From Muricea muricata (taxonomy: Eukaryota > Cnidaria > Anthozoa > Malacalcyonacea > Plexauridae): a DNA stretch of 64,000 nucleotides. This document shows, one piece after another, positions 1-11,495 of this stretch. Numbering within the stretch: position 1 is the stretch's first letter; every line of letters begins with the position of its first letter. A model generated the notes under the pieces. It did no database searches. It had not been told where the DNA came from and saw only the letters and a list, made by a program, of their open reading frames with translations. Made by a program: the position numbers and the translations under genes. Where the stretch lies: the NCBI GenBank assembly GCA_963855995.1, contig OY979716.1, forward strand, positions 18,533,040-18,597,039, read 5' to 3'.

Positions 1-262
1 AAAAAAAGCATACAGTGTAGAATTGTTCGAAGAAACTTGCTGCTGGTATTACAGCAACGCAATGTTAATCCACAATAATATTGACAGATATATGGAATGT
101 TTAATATTATATACCTCTTAAAACATGTACAGTCTGCATTAAAAATTGTGGCTGTTTGTAAACTTAAAGTTAGTTGAAAATATCTTTCAAACGTTACACT
201 ATGTGTCAAGGGTAGGCATGTGATTTATTGCGCACCATGCCGAGTTCAAAGGTGTGCCAAGG
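1..262. repeat. Host flank, left part of duplicated segment copy A
   Basis: From about position 135 this stretch is closely similar to 23,862-23,987 (copy B). The similarity then jumps across the inserted transposon and resumes at 11,536. Positions 1-134 do not match copy B. No coding potential was seen. The stretch ends with CCAAGG (257-262), which recurs at 11,536-11,541 and is single in copy B (23,982-23,987). It therefore acts as a 6-bp target duplication. Confidence 0.75.
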
Positions 263-654
263 TATGGTGGCCCATCGTTGCCATAGTGATAATCCTGCAG
301 TGTTCTCAATATTGCGGGCAAAAATTGAAATAAAAATAAAATAAATATAAAAATACAAAATCAGAATTACAAAATATGTGATTTAAAAATAAAAAAATGT
401 AAATAAAACAAAAAACCAGAACAAAAACAAATTGAAAAATTTATGAAATTAAAATAATAAGTTAAACTTTAAAATGTAAAATAGAAAACTGATTAAGTAA
501 ACAACTTTGAAAATTTCAAAACATTTGATTTTCATTTTGCTTTTTATTTTGCTATGGCAACGATGGGCCATATCGACATGTGGAATTGAAAGTAAATTTT
601 TGAATGTTTATGATGGCCCAGCGTTTCCATAGCCCACTATGTCATTGGTCAGCG
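263..654 (+). repeat. Left terminal inverted repeat of the 263-11,535 transposon
   Basis: About 390 bp that recur inverted at 7,531-7,878 plus 11,496-11,535. The repeat is itself nested: GGCCCATCGTTGCCATA motifs lie at the outer end (about 269) and, inverted, near 552-574. A related GGCCCA motif lies near 612. The inner boundary is at GTCAGCGG (about 647-654). The core is a very A/T-rich block at 300-540. Confidence 0.85.
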
Positions 655-809
655 GTGTCTCACCCGGACAATATGATGGGCATAAATGAAGTATTTCTTG
701 GGAAGTCGCTCACTCATTAAATATAATTTGCTTTATAGTTTTATATTCTCAGTGGCTGCCAGTGTTTAATAAAACGTTGACAGGTATTTATTCATATAAA
801 GCTACAACT

Positions 810-2680
810 ATGGATAACAGAATTCGAAATCCAGATTGGGAGACGGACGAAGATTTAAAATCGGATATTCAAAAGTGGCCTAGTTTACGATATGATAACT
901 CTGGTTGACCCAGAAGGTCTTGAACGTCGAAGTAATGTCGGTAGAAGGAAACGTCACCGTGGGCCAACTGGAACATTTACATCATTGGTAAGATATTTTA
1001 TATTCCAGTGCATTTGAAATGAACACCACTGTCACCACATGACAACATCCTTATCAACATTTTTAGGGACCCAACCATACACACTCTGGCGATGGACATA
1101 ACAAGCTAATGGATTATATGAACCATACTTTCCCATTGGCGGTATATGGACTTCAGTGGTTATATTTTATACTTGAAACTTTGGACGTCAAATTCTGACC
1201 CTGAACTTATTGGGCGTTGGTATTTAGAGCATCTTTACAAAACAAGAGGTGTGAATATCTAGACTTATGGGCTGAAATTTTATCATGGTTTTGCTACATG
1301 TTAAATTGTTAAAGTACCAAATGAAAGTAAAATAATTGTTAACAGCAAGTGTATCAAATGTTGCCAATAATATTGCATTCTAACGTTTCAGTGATAAGTA
1401 AGAATCTTCGATTGGATAAGGGGACTGAGACTGGTCAAATGGCCACAATTCATGGGTTTTTGAGACAAACACATGCAGATGACCAAGCAAACCAGGATGT
1501 TGTTGACACAGTACAGCGTGGTCCTTCCACAAGCAACAAGGTATTGCAAATGCAATGCATTTGGCTGAGCCTGAGTGATTGTTTATGGTTGTCAATGATT
1601 TTTGTTTAATCCAAAATATGTTGTAATTTGGTACGAAATAGAAATATGAAAAACATATAGTTATTAAAGTACTGGAAGAAGAATTGTCAAGGCCTGTCAC
1701 ATGTTCATCCTCATTAAAATTGGGTGTTTTTGCTAAATTTAGATAGAAAGGTGGTGGCGTGAGCTGCATCAGCGTTTTGAAAAATTCTTTAAAAGGCAAC
1801 TGAGGATGCTATTAGAAAGAGGATATTATGATCCAAATAACCAGACTGACAGGTACAGAGTCTATTAAATACAACTTCTAAAATAAAAAAAATGAATTCT
1901 ACTTGGTTAATTTATTCAATTTTTCATTCTCCACAGGGATCTACTTGCATTTATTTTTATTCCTGTTATCCAAAAGGAAATGAACACATTTAGAGAAACT
2001 ATATGGAACTCTCACAGAGTCAGAAGTCAGAAAGAGGCATAAATGCCTAAAGGGATCCCTAATCATTTGTATTCCTTTCCTGAAAACTATGGGGCTGAGG
2101 AATGTGGTATGAAAAGTTTAAAATTAATTTACTTCACTCATCAGTGTAATGCATATGTATGTTAAATCCACTCCTGTCATCTATTGGTGGTATGTTATAG
2201 CTTGGTTAAATTAACCCCACAATCCCACATATTATTTCTTAAAAGCTTGCAATGTGCTAACATCTTGTATAATTATAAACAATTGTCTGGTGTTAGACAA
2301 AATAGAATTGATATGATCTCCTTGCAAGTTATTCTACGTCATTCTCTGCATTAAGATTTACATGTAACTTTGCATCACTGTGTATTTTAGTTGGCACTGT
2401 CCAAATACTAAGCTATGCATGCTGAATGTCATTGAGTATCTTAATCCTGTAAATGCTTTCCAGCATAAAATTTGTATTTTATTTAGGATTACCTGTCACT
2501 GAAGAAGCTCTAGTTGAAGTGACACAGTTGTCAGGTGTTATGACTGTCGGAGACGACTTTTTATCTCCCAATGTAAGAGCAGAGTGTCAGCGAATTATTT
2601 CAGAAATAGATGGGGTGAAACCTGCGGATGCTGCTGATACCTATCTTTCTCTTAAATCCAATTATCAACCACAAGCTTAG
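810..2680 (+). pseudogene. DDE integrase-core transposase, six exons, broken
   Basis: This is probably the transposase of the surrounding element. Suggested exons are 810-987, 1,067-1,249, about 1,388-1,541, about 1,742-1,853, about 1,937-2,101 and about 2,488-2,680, most with GT/AG borders. The protein resembles the integrase-core family found in fish and cnidarians. It shows DGHNKLMDYM in exon 2 (probable first catalytic Asp), LDKGTETGQMATIH in exon 3 (second Asp), and IERWWRELHQRFE in exon 4 (catalytic Glu). The last exon ends SLKSNYQPQA and a stop. Breaks: a frameshift in exon 1 near 893-900, a frameshift in exon 2 near 1,149-1,153, and an in-frame TAA in exon 5 at about 2,039. The catalytic residues are intact but this copy cannot make a full protein. 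Family assignment is from motif reading. Confidence 0.8.
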
Positions 2681-3139
2681 TGACAGTATAGTGGAAATTT
2701 AATGTCAATTAGTTCATAGGCAAAAAACAACACCTATTATCTCACTGAGCACCAGTGTTCTCCTCTTCACCAAAAAATTGTCTGGCATTAGACAGGGTAG
2801 TGCTGTATAATAAGGTAGGGCAAAGTGTAACTCAAATTAACAAAAATGTAAAACACAAAAGTGTCTTTATACTGAGCCAAACATTATTGGTCAAGTCACT
2901 ACTCTCTAGAACACTAGATATTAATAGTAGCTACCATATTGAAAACTAAACTACTATAGTTATATTGACAGTGATAAGATAATGTTTATTGATGTAAAGT
3001 CCTCAATAAGCACATGAATAAACTAAAGTAAACAAAATAAACATGTATTTTATTTTACAACTTTAAGTGATAAAAGTTCCAGTTTATCATTTCATTGTTT
3101 GCATATTACTTCTGCTCAATTTAATGTTGTTCTTGAACT

Positions 3140-4105
3140 TTATTCACTTGGCAGCGGCAATGATAAGACAGATAAACCCATTAGTTTGCAGTACTCATTA
3201 CACACATGATTTTTTGCAAAATTCTCCATTCCCAGAGTTGTGCAGTTGCCACAACAAAAATACATTTCATTTGTCCCAAAGTCTAACACATTATCTGTAG
3301 CTATTTCAGGGTCATATAGAGTAAAATCTGAGCCCTGAATATCAAGAAGCATAAGCTTCTTCTCAGATGAATGATAGGTATAATGTACTAGGGACTGTGC
3401 CTTGGCAAATATCTCCTTGCACTGATCACTTGCTCCCTCTGGTGGTTTTGTGCACTGACCATCATTGTTGACAATCTTGACAAATTTTCCAGGCACATAC
3501 TCTTCAAAAGTTGCTGGCTCACCACTGTATGACATATAATAACAGTGGTTATATTTAAAACACTTACCAAAACTGGGTGGAGCTTTCGATTCAAATTTCT
3601 TTGTGAGGTGTCTTGCCACAGCATGCATTTGCACCTGTTTGCAACAGTGGTCTTCGACTGTTGTGTTTGCAGTCCCTTCAATTGTGTTTTTAGCCTTTGT
3701 GTTGTAGGTTTTCACAACTCATTCATTTGTTTGGTGGTTTTTAGCACTTTTCTTGCCAGTTGCATGGAAAGCATCCCTGAAAGCACCACTAGCAAATTTC
3801 TTGGTGTTAACCAAAAGTTCTTCCTCCATGACTTCTGTCCACTCCCTTGAGTTAATGTCGAATGCTTCACAAGTAACGGTTACTTTGTTTTTTGGTTGTG
3901 GTTTTGCTAGTTTGCCAGCTTTTAGCAAAGTATCTATTGATACTGATGCTGGATAGGCTGTTTCTATATTCTTGCTTTTGGCTGGACTACATGTGTCAGT
4001 TGCACTCTTACAAATTCTAGCAGTGTGTGAACTTGATCTTCTGTCATCAAAATAATCTTAAACTTGGTTTTCAGACAATGACTGGTCATCCTGCATCATC
4101 ACAAA
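3140..4105 (-). pseudogene. Alpha-kinase (MHCK/EF2K-type) catalytic domain
   Basis: Reading leftward, a linker (about 4,070-3,930) is followed by KFASGAFRDAF, which resembles the glycine-rich N-lobe of alpha-kinases. Next comes VKTYNTKAK, with the likely ATP-binding Lys, then FEEYVPGKFVKIVNNDG. Further on are HYTYHSSEKKLMLLDIQGSD, containing the DIQG catalytic/metal region, and NFAKNHVCNEYCKLMGL, matching the zinc-binding HxCNxxCxxLGL C-terminus of the family. Alpha-kinases are atypical Ser/Thr kinases such as EEF2K, TRPM6/7 and Dictyostelium MHCK. A frameshift near 3,715-3,722 separates the N-lobe from the Lys, and a stop lies upstream near 4,060. The 5' part of the gene is at 7,408-7,028. 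Target and cellular site cannot be read from sequence. Confidence 0.85.
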
Positions 4106-4162
4106 TCTTACCAGGTAAACCTGTTTAATTAAATTATCTCGTTGTGTTACTTGTATTTAATA

Positions 4163-6416
4163 TAGTCTAGGACCTGTATAGGAGTTTGTATGCATTTCAT
4201 TTGCCACAAGTAATCTCAACTGTTTTAGGGTAAAATGACCATGCCGGTCAACATGGCATATGTGCCAAAACCTGAATCCGGGGCGAAAGTCCTCAAAATG
4301 ACCCCGCCTTGAAACGGCAGTGTCGACATAGCTCTAACCTCAGACCAATGCAAGCAACGGCAATTCTGAAGTGCCTATAGTGTTTAGAAAAGTTGCTTAT
4401 AGGGGTGGTTATTAGACGCAAAACATTGCCTAACTATAATATTTTCCAAGAAAATCACCACTCAACAAGCTAGGTCAGCAACTAATTATGCATAAAATCC
4501 CTAAAATCGCTGGCAGAAATAAAATTTTCATATTTCGTAAAAAAAATTATTATAACATGAAAAACCATGTTCAATTGTATCCAATTCTTGCAGATTTCAA
4601 AAGGATTGACATTATCTTGTTGATATACAAGGCACTGTATGTCACTTACCCCCCGCAAAAACACGATTTTAGCCATATTTTCCGTCTTGTTTGCTTTTTT
4701 ATCGCCGACTAGCCGAAGTCTCATACAATTCTTGTACTTTTCCGTAATCACAGATGACTAAAGAACAATTCAGCCCAGTTTTGACTTGTTCTGAGACTGT
4801 GCCATCTACTTTATCTCCGATTTTTTCTCCTCGACAATTAGTCAAAATTGCCGCCATTACGAAGTCTTGCCGCTTTTCTGTCCGATAAATGAGGCTTCTT
4901 CGTCTTTGTGTGTATTTATACTATGTAATCCAGCAGTACTTTATACTATTGAATTTCTGAAGGTCATTTTGTTAAATTTGATCAAATTTCAAAACAAAAA
5001 TCCACCCACATAAAATCAAGTCTCTTCGAGCTTCAAAATAATTTGAAAGTCACGCGCAATCGTCACGAAAATTCCTCGTGGGCGACCATACCGGGGGGAG
5101 TGAATATTTGCACGAATGCGTTTGCATGTTTATATTTGCGTATTATTTTGTTTTTAAGCTTTAACTACAAGAAAATCTGACAGTTATGCATTTCTCCCAT
5201 GTTTATTTTGAGGGCTATGCCAGTGCAGATACGTACGTTTCAATTTTAAAATCTTAGTGGGCTAATAGTGGCTTTTAGTGGCTTAGATGCTTAGTTATTT
5301 CATACTTTAACATAATAAAAATCGCCCTTTAAATAAAAATGGGGAAATGCTTAAGTCTGTCTGATTTTCTTTTAGTTGAAGCTAAAAAACAAAACAATAC
5401 GCAAATAAACATGAACATAGATAATATGAAATGTTTACTTGGCTGTGGAAACGAGCAAACGTATTCGTGAAAATATTCACTCCCCCGGTATGATCGCCCA
5501 CGAGGAATTTTCGTGACGATTGCGCGTGACTTTCAAATTATTTTGAAGGTTGAAGACACTCGATTTTATGTGGGTGGATTTTTATATTGAAAATTGATAG
5601 AAGTTTACAAAATCACCTTTAGAAATTCAATAGTATAAAGTACTGTTGGATTGCATAGTATAAGTACACATGAAGACGAAGAAGTCACATTTATCGGACA
5701 CAAAAGCGGCAAGACTTCGTAATGGCGGCAATTTTGGCTAATTGTCGAGGATGCAAAATCGAGGATAAAGTAGACAGCACAGTCTCAGAGCAAGTCGAAA
5801 ATGGGATGAGTTGTTCTTTAGTGATCTGTGATTATGGGAAAGTACAAGAATTGTATGAGACTTCGGCTACTCGACGATAAAAAAGCGAACAAGACGGAAA
5901 ATATGGCTGAAATCGTGTTTTTGCGGGGGGTATGTGAAATACAATGTCTTGTATATCAACAAAATAATGTCAATCCTTTTGAAATCCGTAAGAATTTGAT
6001 TCAATTGAACATGGTTTTTGATGTTATAATAATTTTTTTTAGGAAATATGAAAGTTTAATTTCTGGCAGCAATTTTAGTGATTTTATGCATAATTAGCTG
6101 CTGACTTGGCATGTTGAGTGGTGATTTTCTTGGAATATATTATAGTTAGGCAATGTTTTGCTTCTAATAACCACCCCTATAAACAACCCTCCTAAACATT
6201 ATAGGCACTCCAGAAAGGCAGTTGCTTGCATTTGTCTGAGGTTAGAGCTATGTCGACACTGTCGTTTCAAGGCGGGGCCATTTTGAGGACTTTCGCCCCG
6301 GATTCGGGTTTTGGCACATATGCCATGTTGACCGGCATGGTCATTTTACCCTAAAACAGTTGAGATTACTTGTGGCAAATGAAATGCATACAAACTCATA
6401 TACAGGTCCTTGACTA
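4163..6416. mobile_element. 2.25-kb fold-back (palindromic) element
   Basis: Two roughly 1.0-1.1-kb arms are near-identical inverted copies: TAGTC.AGGACCTGTATA at 4,163 matches the complement ending at 6,416. Only about 150-200 bp of non-palindromic sequence lies in the middle (around 5,190-5,340). The arms carry matching small ORFs (4,751-4,482 on - and 5,828-6,097 on +) that are simply the same arm sequence twice. No transposase is seen. It lies within the - strand alpha-kinase gene, probably in an intron. Target duplication is not clear (A/T-rich flanks). Confidence 0.85.
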
Positions 6417-7027
6417 ATATGAAAACTTCTTTACACTTTTTGCCACATATGAAAGGCCCTGAATCACACTTTACTATTTGATTTACTCTATCTTACACCT
6501 TTCATGTTGATGTGAAACACAACTTGGGCATCACTTATAACATCTTGTGCCTTTCCATGCCTGGAACACTGACTTCCACTATTAAAGTTTCTAGCATTTA
6601 CTGGCAAGTGTGTCCAAGGACACAGTGTGTCCATGCTGACTAAAGTGACCAAACCTTGTCCTCAAACACCTTCCAATTTCCTCAATATAATTAAAACATG
6701 CATGCAATATAAAGGCCCACCAGGGGGCATTGCACCTCAATAAAATCTGTTCTTAATTGCCCATCTGAGATGGGAATTTACAAACCAACCTATTTCACAT
6801 TAAAAAACTACTGAATGTAACCCATTGTTGTGCTAATTTCTTACTTAGCCCCCAGGATCAAGGCTTATTTTAAATATTCAAATACATCAGGACAGGGCTC
6901 AAAAATTCTCAATTAAAACTGGGGCTATATCAAAATAGAAAATGGGTGTAAATATATATACTATAATATGTATTATAGAGAATCGTAAACGGAAGGTAAA
7001 TAGAGTGTGATATAAATTTAATACCTT
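6417..7027. other. Intronic sequence of the alpha-kinase gene, nothing recognised
   Basis: A/T-rich sequence between the fold-back element and the N-terminal exon. I saw no convincing exon. It is probably intron if the kinase gene model is right. Confidence 0.4.
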
Positions 7028-7408
7028 ATCTTTTCGGTGCGGGATTTGTCCGATATTGGTGCAAGAAGGACCTTTGTTTGATACTAACACATCGCACGTG
7101 CTCGCTGGTAGGTTGAAGTGGGCTGCGCACGCTTTCTTTAAGTTTACCAAGGAAAGGTCTTCGTACTCAAAGTTGACAAACTCCCTCGGTTGGACAGGTC
7201 TAAATGTTTGCTTGGTGTCGGGCTCAGACGCCAGTCTTTGTACTATGATTTCGTGAGGAGCACTTGACCCGGACTTCTTTTTTCGCCCTGACATGGCATC
7301 GTTCCGAGTTCTTTTTCCACTCATCTTTGCTTGGAGATCATTCCACAATGCTTGCCTTTTCATACCTTTTATAATCAGCAAAAATTCTCGAAGAACAGCA
7401 CAGCACAC
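7028..7408 (-). CDS. N-terminal exon of the element-borne alpha-kinase gene
   Basis: Open from an ATG at 7,408 (a later ATG is at about 7,363) to KDK at about 7,028, followed by GT, a plausible donor. The N-terminus is basic (MSGKRTRNDAMSGRKKKSG), a possible nuclear signal. A compact segment follows with FEYEDLSLVNLKKACAAHF and then CDVLVSNKGPSC. From memory, this type of module precedes alpha-kinase domains in invertebrate and fish predicted proteins, but I cannot name it with certainty. It lies just inside the right TIR and is transcribed inward. I link it to the kinase exons 3 kb downstream by strand, order and element context, and the splice path is not proven. Confidence 0.6.
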
Positions 7409-7530
7409 TACTCACACATATACTTAAAATAATTTCTGTTTTGCTGTAACAAACTCACAAAAAGCCAGCGAAAAGAGCAAAAAGCCTAGCTAAACTGCAG
7501 AACAGCAAAAGAACAGCCTGAAAAACAAGC

Positions 7531-7878
7531 CGCTGACCAATGACATAGTTGGCTATGGAAACGCTGGGCCATCATAAACATTCAAAAATTTATTTTCAAT
7601 TCCACATGTCGATATGGCCCATCGTTGCCATAGCAAAATAAAAAGCAAAATTAAAATCAAATGTTTTGAAATTTTCAAAGTTGTTTACTTAATCAGTTTT
7701 CTATTTTACATTTTAAAGTTTAATTTATTACTTTAATTTCATAAATTTTTCAATTTGTTTTTGTTCTGGTTTTTTGTTTTATTTACATTTTTTATTTTTA
7801 AATCGCATATTTTTTAATTCTGATTTTGTATTTTTATATTCATTTTTATTTTAATTTTTGCCTGCAATATTGAGAACA
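7531..7878 (-). repeat. Right TIR of the 263-11,535 transposon, inner part
   Basis: Reverse complement of 263-654, beginning at CCGCTGACC and running to TTGAGAACA at 7,878, where the CACTA-like element begins. The remaining 40 bp of this TIR lie beyond that element at 11,496-11,535. Confidence 0.85.
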
Positions 7879-7892
7879 CACTCTAAAAACAG

Positions 7893-8255
7893 GTGTGTTT
7901 GATAACACACCAAGGTGTGTTTTAGTACACCCCAAGGTGTGCACAATAGCACACAAAGGTGTGTAATTTTAACACACCTTTTTACTTATAATCAGAAAAC
8001 ACACCATGGTGTGTTGGAAAACACACCAAGGTGTGCTGGAAAACACATCAATATGTGTAAGAAAACGCACCAAGATGTGTACAAAAACACACCCTATTTT
8101 TACACACCTTTTATTACACACCTTTGAAAAATACAAGCTGTGTTAGGAAACACACCTTTTTGATGAAAACCCACCATGGTGTGTTTTGGAACACACCATG
8201 CACAAGTTTGAGAAACACAGCTAGGTGTGTTAGAAAGCACACCTTGTTTTTGGTA
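7893..8255. repeat. Left sub-terminal array of GGTGTGTT motifs
   Basis: More than a dozen irregularly spaced copies of GGTGTGTT or its complement AACACACC, often paired as short hairpins. In CACTA elements such arrays are typically transposase-binding sites. Small ORFs across it are composition artefacts. Confidence 0.85.
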
Positions 8256-8690
8256 TGTTACGAAGCAAAAGCATGAAGAATTTCATATGGTAAATATAAA
8301 TGATATATAATTTGTCATCATCATATTAACATGGTGTTAACTTCAGTTTATCGTCCTATCATGGCGACTCAGAATATCGAGCTTAGTCTTAGATATTCAA
8401 ATCTTGATGTGTTAAAAATATTAGCCAAAATATGATTAAAACTCTCACCATACATCAGATCTATGCCGCCCGGTTGTCCAGTAGCAGTTAGATAAGAATG
8501 TTATGTATTTATTTTTTCCTTACCCGATAAAAATGTAAACTATTTCATTTTTCGTTCCGCGGGCAAGTAGGTTTTTATCCAGGTGTTTCTAGAGATCAGT
8601 GGTAGTACTACGCGCGCAAAGCTCACCGGGAATCTTCACACTTGGACTCCATATATTTGCACGTTGTATTATAAATGGTGATGTTTATAG

Positions 8691-10340
8691 CAAAAGAAAC
8701 AGTATTTTAGCCAATATTGTCAAAGAAATAACTCCCAATACATCACAAAGGAAGGTGTAAAAGTCAGGTAAGCACACTGTTTTCATTTTTGTATGGATAA
8801 AGCAAATTTAACGTGTAATATTTACTTCCTTGAATTCCTTCCATCGTTCATAATTTTAATAGAATCGTGTTGCATTTGAAATTTGAATTTCGCGCGATAG
8901 TATTTGGAAATGGATAGATTTAAATTCATTTACTTTATTTTCCTTGATGCATAGCATTTAGTTCGATTCTGTTAACTTGTCTTTTTTGGACTGGCAAGAT
9001 TTTAATAGTGCCTCTTGCCTTGATTGCCTGATGGGGTCATGTTATGATGTGGTCATAAAGGCTTGAAGCCAGACTCAATGGCTGACTGATCATCTAAGCA
9101 GGGAAATTTAATGGCCTTTAACTACTTTCTACATTGCTGAGTTTTTAACATTCATTTACTTACAAAAATATAAGTACTTAAAACTTTCATAGTTCAAACA
9201 ATTTCATTAGTGCTCAAACTGTTTCATTGTAAGATTTGTTATGCTGCATTAATATGCTCCAGTAAAAAAGTTTTTGGCTATCCAGTTGAAACTACATTAA
9301 TAGTCATGTAAAAGTCTACGCAGGGTTTATATAGTTCTGAATGGCAGTAAAATATTTTGGTTGCAATGATGACTTGGCTTTAATCAGGCCAACTATTGGA
9401 ATGCTTCTCAACAAAATATTAGAATTACACTCTTAACCTTATATCACCTATTATTACAAGCATAAATGCTTGTAAGCACTGTGATGTGTAAAGTCAAAGA
9501 TACTAATTGGCCTACTGTCAACATCCTATTACCGATACTGAAGAATCCTTAACACTGAACATGTTTGACACCATAATGCTTAGATTTGTGTCGTTCGAAT
9601 AAAGACTTCCTGCCCCTCTAATCAAACTTGCTGTATAACTGGGAGGAAAGAAATAGTGTTTAATTCATGATAATGATAAAATATTGTGTGACATTGAAAT
9701 GTTGGTAAAGGAAATTAAATCAGTTTTAGGGGGGAAGGTGCAAATGTCTAAAATTACATATCAATTTGCCCTAATTAACCATGAATTAGCCTCACTGCTC
9801 TTTCTGAGGCAGAGCATGTTGTGTTGAACAATAAACCTTTATGCCATAATGTTTTTTCCATACTTAGTGTCTTACATTATACAGTACTTGATTTTATAAT
9901 GTCAATTTGCTTGACACCAAACAATTCCATTCATCAATGGAAAAGTGCTACTAGTAAATCTGTTGAATTAAATGTAAAATTATAAACTTTGCTATTTTTT
10001 TATTCATTTCTGATAAATGTACTAGGAAGAGTGCTGATACTTCTTTAATGCATTGTTTTTTGTCAAATCAAATAATAGAATATTTTGCATAGAAGGGTGA
10101 TTTATGATAACCTCATGTACAGTATTATTGCATTGAATGTCTAAGTTATACCTTGTTATGTAAGATATAATACTTATCTTAATATATGACGTATCTTATT
10201 ATAGACCTACAAAATTTGGATTTCATGCATATAACTGCCTGGAAACAGCTTTGGGTAAACTTGCATGCGAAGTCAAAGCAAATGATGCAAGGCTTCGTTT
10301 AAAAAAGTTGAATCAAATGCTGCAAGGCTTCAACAATTAG
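8691..10340 (+). other. Possible two-exon gene fragment inside the CACTA-like element
   Basis: Candidate exon 8,691-8,767 is preceded by TTATAG and followed by GTAAGC. Candidate exon 10,205-10,340 is preceded by TTATAG and ends in a stop. Joined, they read open without a shift, and the second exon gives FGFHAYNCLETALGKLACEV and ends LNQMLQGFNN. I do not recognise the product, and no start codon lies in these two exons. It could be a remnant of an element gene, a captured fragment, or chance. The intervening 8,768-10,204 shows nothing else. Confidence 0.25.
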
Positions 10341-11040
10341 ATGCAAGATATTTTGATTCATGATTCAGCCTTGGAAAATATGGGATTCCAGACCAGTAAC
10401 TCCAGTAAGCAGTTTAAGAGCATTCGAACATGTTATTTGAAAATGTGTGACAATGAGAATTTTGAACTCTGCGCTAATTAGTAATTATGTAGTGATTACC
10501 TATTGATATATGTAATAAACATACTAACTGTTCCCAAGACCATTAAATTGTTGATATACATGTCTGTGACACAACCAGAAAACTAATTGGTTGAATTATT
10601 CATAAATTTGTTGGTTAAAACAGCCAAAAACAACTATTTACAGCAACAACAACAAAAAAATTTACTTTGTGGACCATTTATTCCTTGGCTGTTTTAACCA
10701 ATTAACTCAGATGCATCTAACTGTATGAAAACTGGCCTTGTTAGTACTCTGATAGATATGATCTTAGTATTATATGTCTTTGCCAAGTCCTACCCTCACA
10801 GTATGATTGTGGTGCTGTTTATTTTTTATGAAATTGTTTTGAACTGCAGTAAGAATGCTTATTGAGGTTGATGACTGAGTGATTATTATATATTTCCTAA
10901 CTGCATGTGCTGTGTATATTCTGTAACTTGTGTTATTAGTCTGATACAATAGAAATAAAAAGTGTCATTTATGAATTTACCAGTTAAAGGATAATACATT
11001 CTCAACAAGTTCAAGTATCTGTACTCATATAACTATATAT

Positions 11041-11482
11041 AGTGTGTTTTCTTCAGGTAAAACTGAATCATGTGCTTTTCAAAAGGTGTGTAAAAAAGCA
11101 TGTCTATTGGTGTGTTATAATAAAGCACTTTCTAGGTGTGTAACAAAACCCACCAAAGTGTGTTTGAAAACGCACCATGGTGTGCTAGAAAACACACCGA
11201 GGTGTGTTAGAAAACGCACCAAGGTGTGCTAGAAAACACACCTTTATACAAAACCCACCTTATGGTGTGTTAAAATTTGGACAGGCAGAAAACACACCTT
11301 AAGGTGCGTTTTGTAACACACCTAAAGGTGTGTTTAACACACCTTAACGTGTGTTAAACACACCTTAAGATGTGTTGTAAAACCCAACTTAGGGTGTGTT
11401 AAACACACCTTAAGGCGTGTTTTAAAACCCACCTTAAGGTGTGTTAAAATTTGGACAAAAAGGTGTGTTAAATTAACACACC
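11041..11482. repeat. Right sub-terminal array of GGTGTGTT motifs
   Basis: Counterpart of the left array. Many copies of the same motif in both orientations end immediately inside the right terminus, several as head-to-head pairs (GGTGTGTT followed by AACACACC). Confidence 0.85.
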
Positions 11483-11495
11483 TTTTTTTAGAGTG

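Larger units (their letters stand above)
7879..11495. mobile_element. CACTA/EnSpm-like element, non-autonomous
   Basis: 3,617 bp with termini CACTCTAAAAA and TTTTTAGAGTG. It is flanked by a CA dinucleotide duplication (7,877-7,878 and 11,496-11,497). The uninterrupted left TIR of the host transposon reads the pre-insertion sequence and confirms the ends. Dense sub-terminal arrays of AGGTGTGTT / AACACACCT motifs occupy both ends. CAC termini, a 2-bp duplication and sub-terminal repeat arrays are the classic CACTA/EnSpm plan. No transposase was found inside. Confidence 0.8.

Noticed and set aside
1380..1799. 139-residue - strand ORF
   Set aside because: Antisense shadow of transposase exons 3 and 4, and it crosses their intron.
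4482..6097. Paired 89-residue ORFs as a real gene family
   Set aside because: They are the same arm sequence in inverted orientation in a fold-back element; no domain and A/T-rich composition.
7915..8127. ORF in the CACTA sub-terminal array
   Set aside because: Low-complexity translation of GGTGTGTT repeats. The same applies to 11,044-11,232 and 11,334-11,534.
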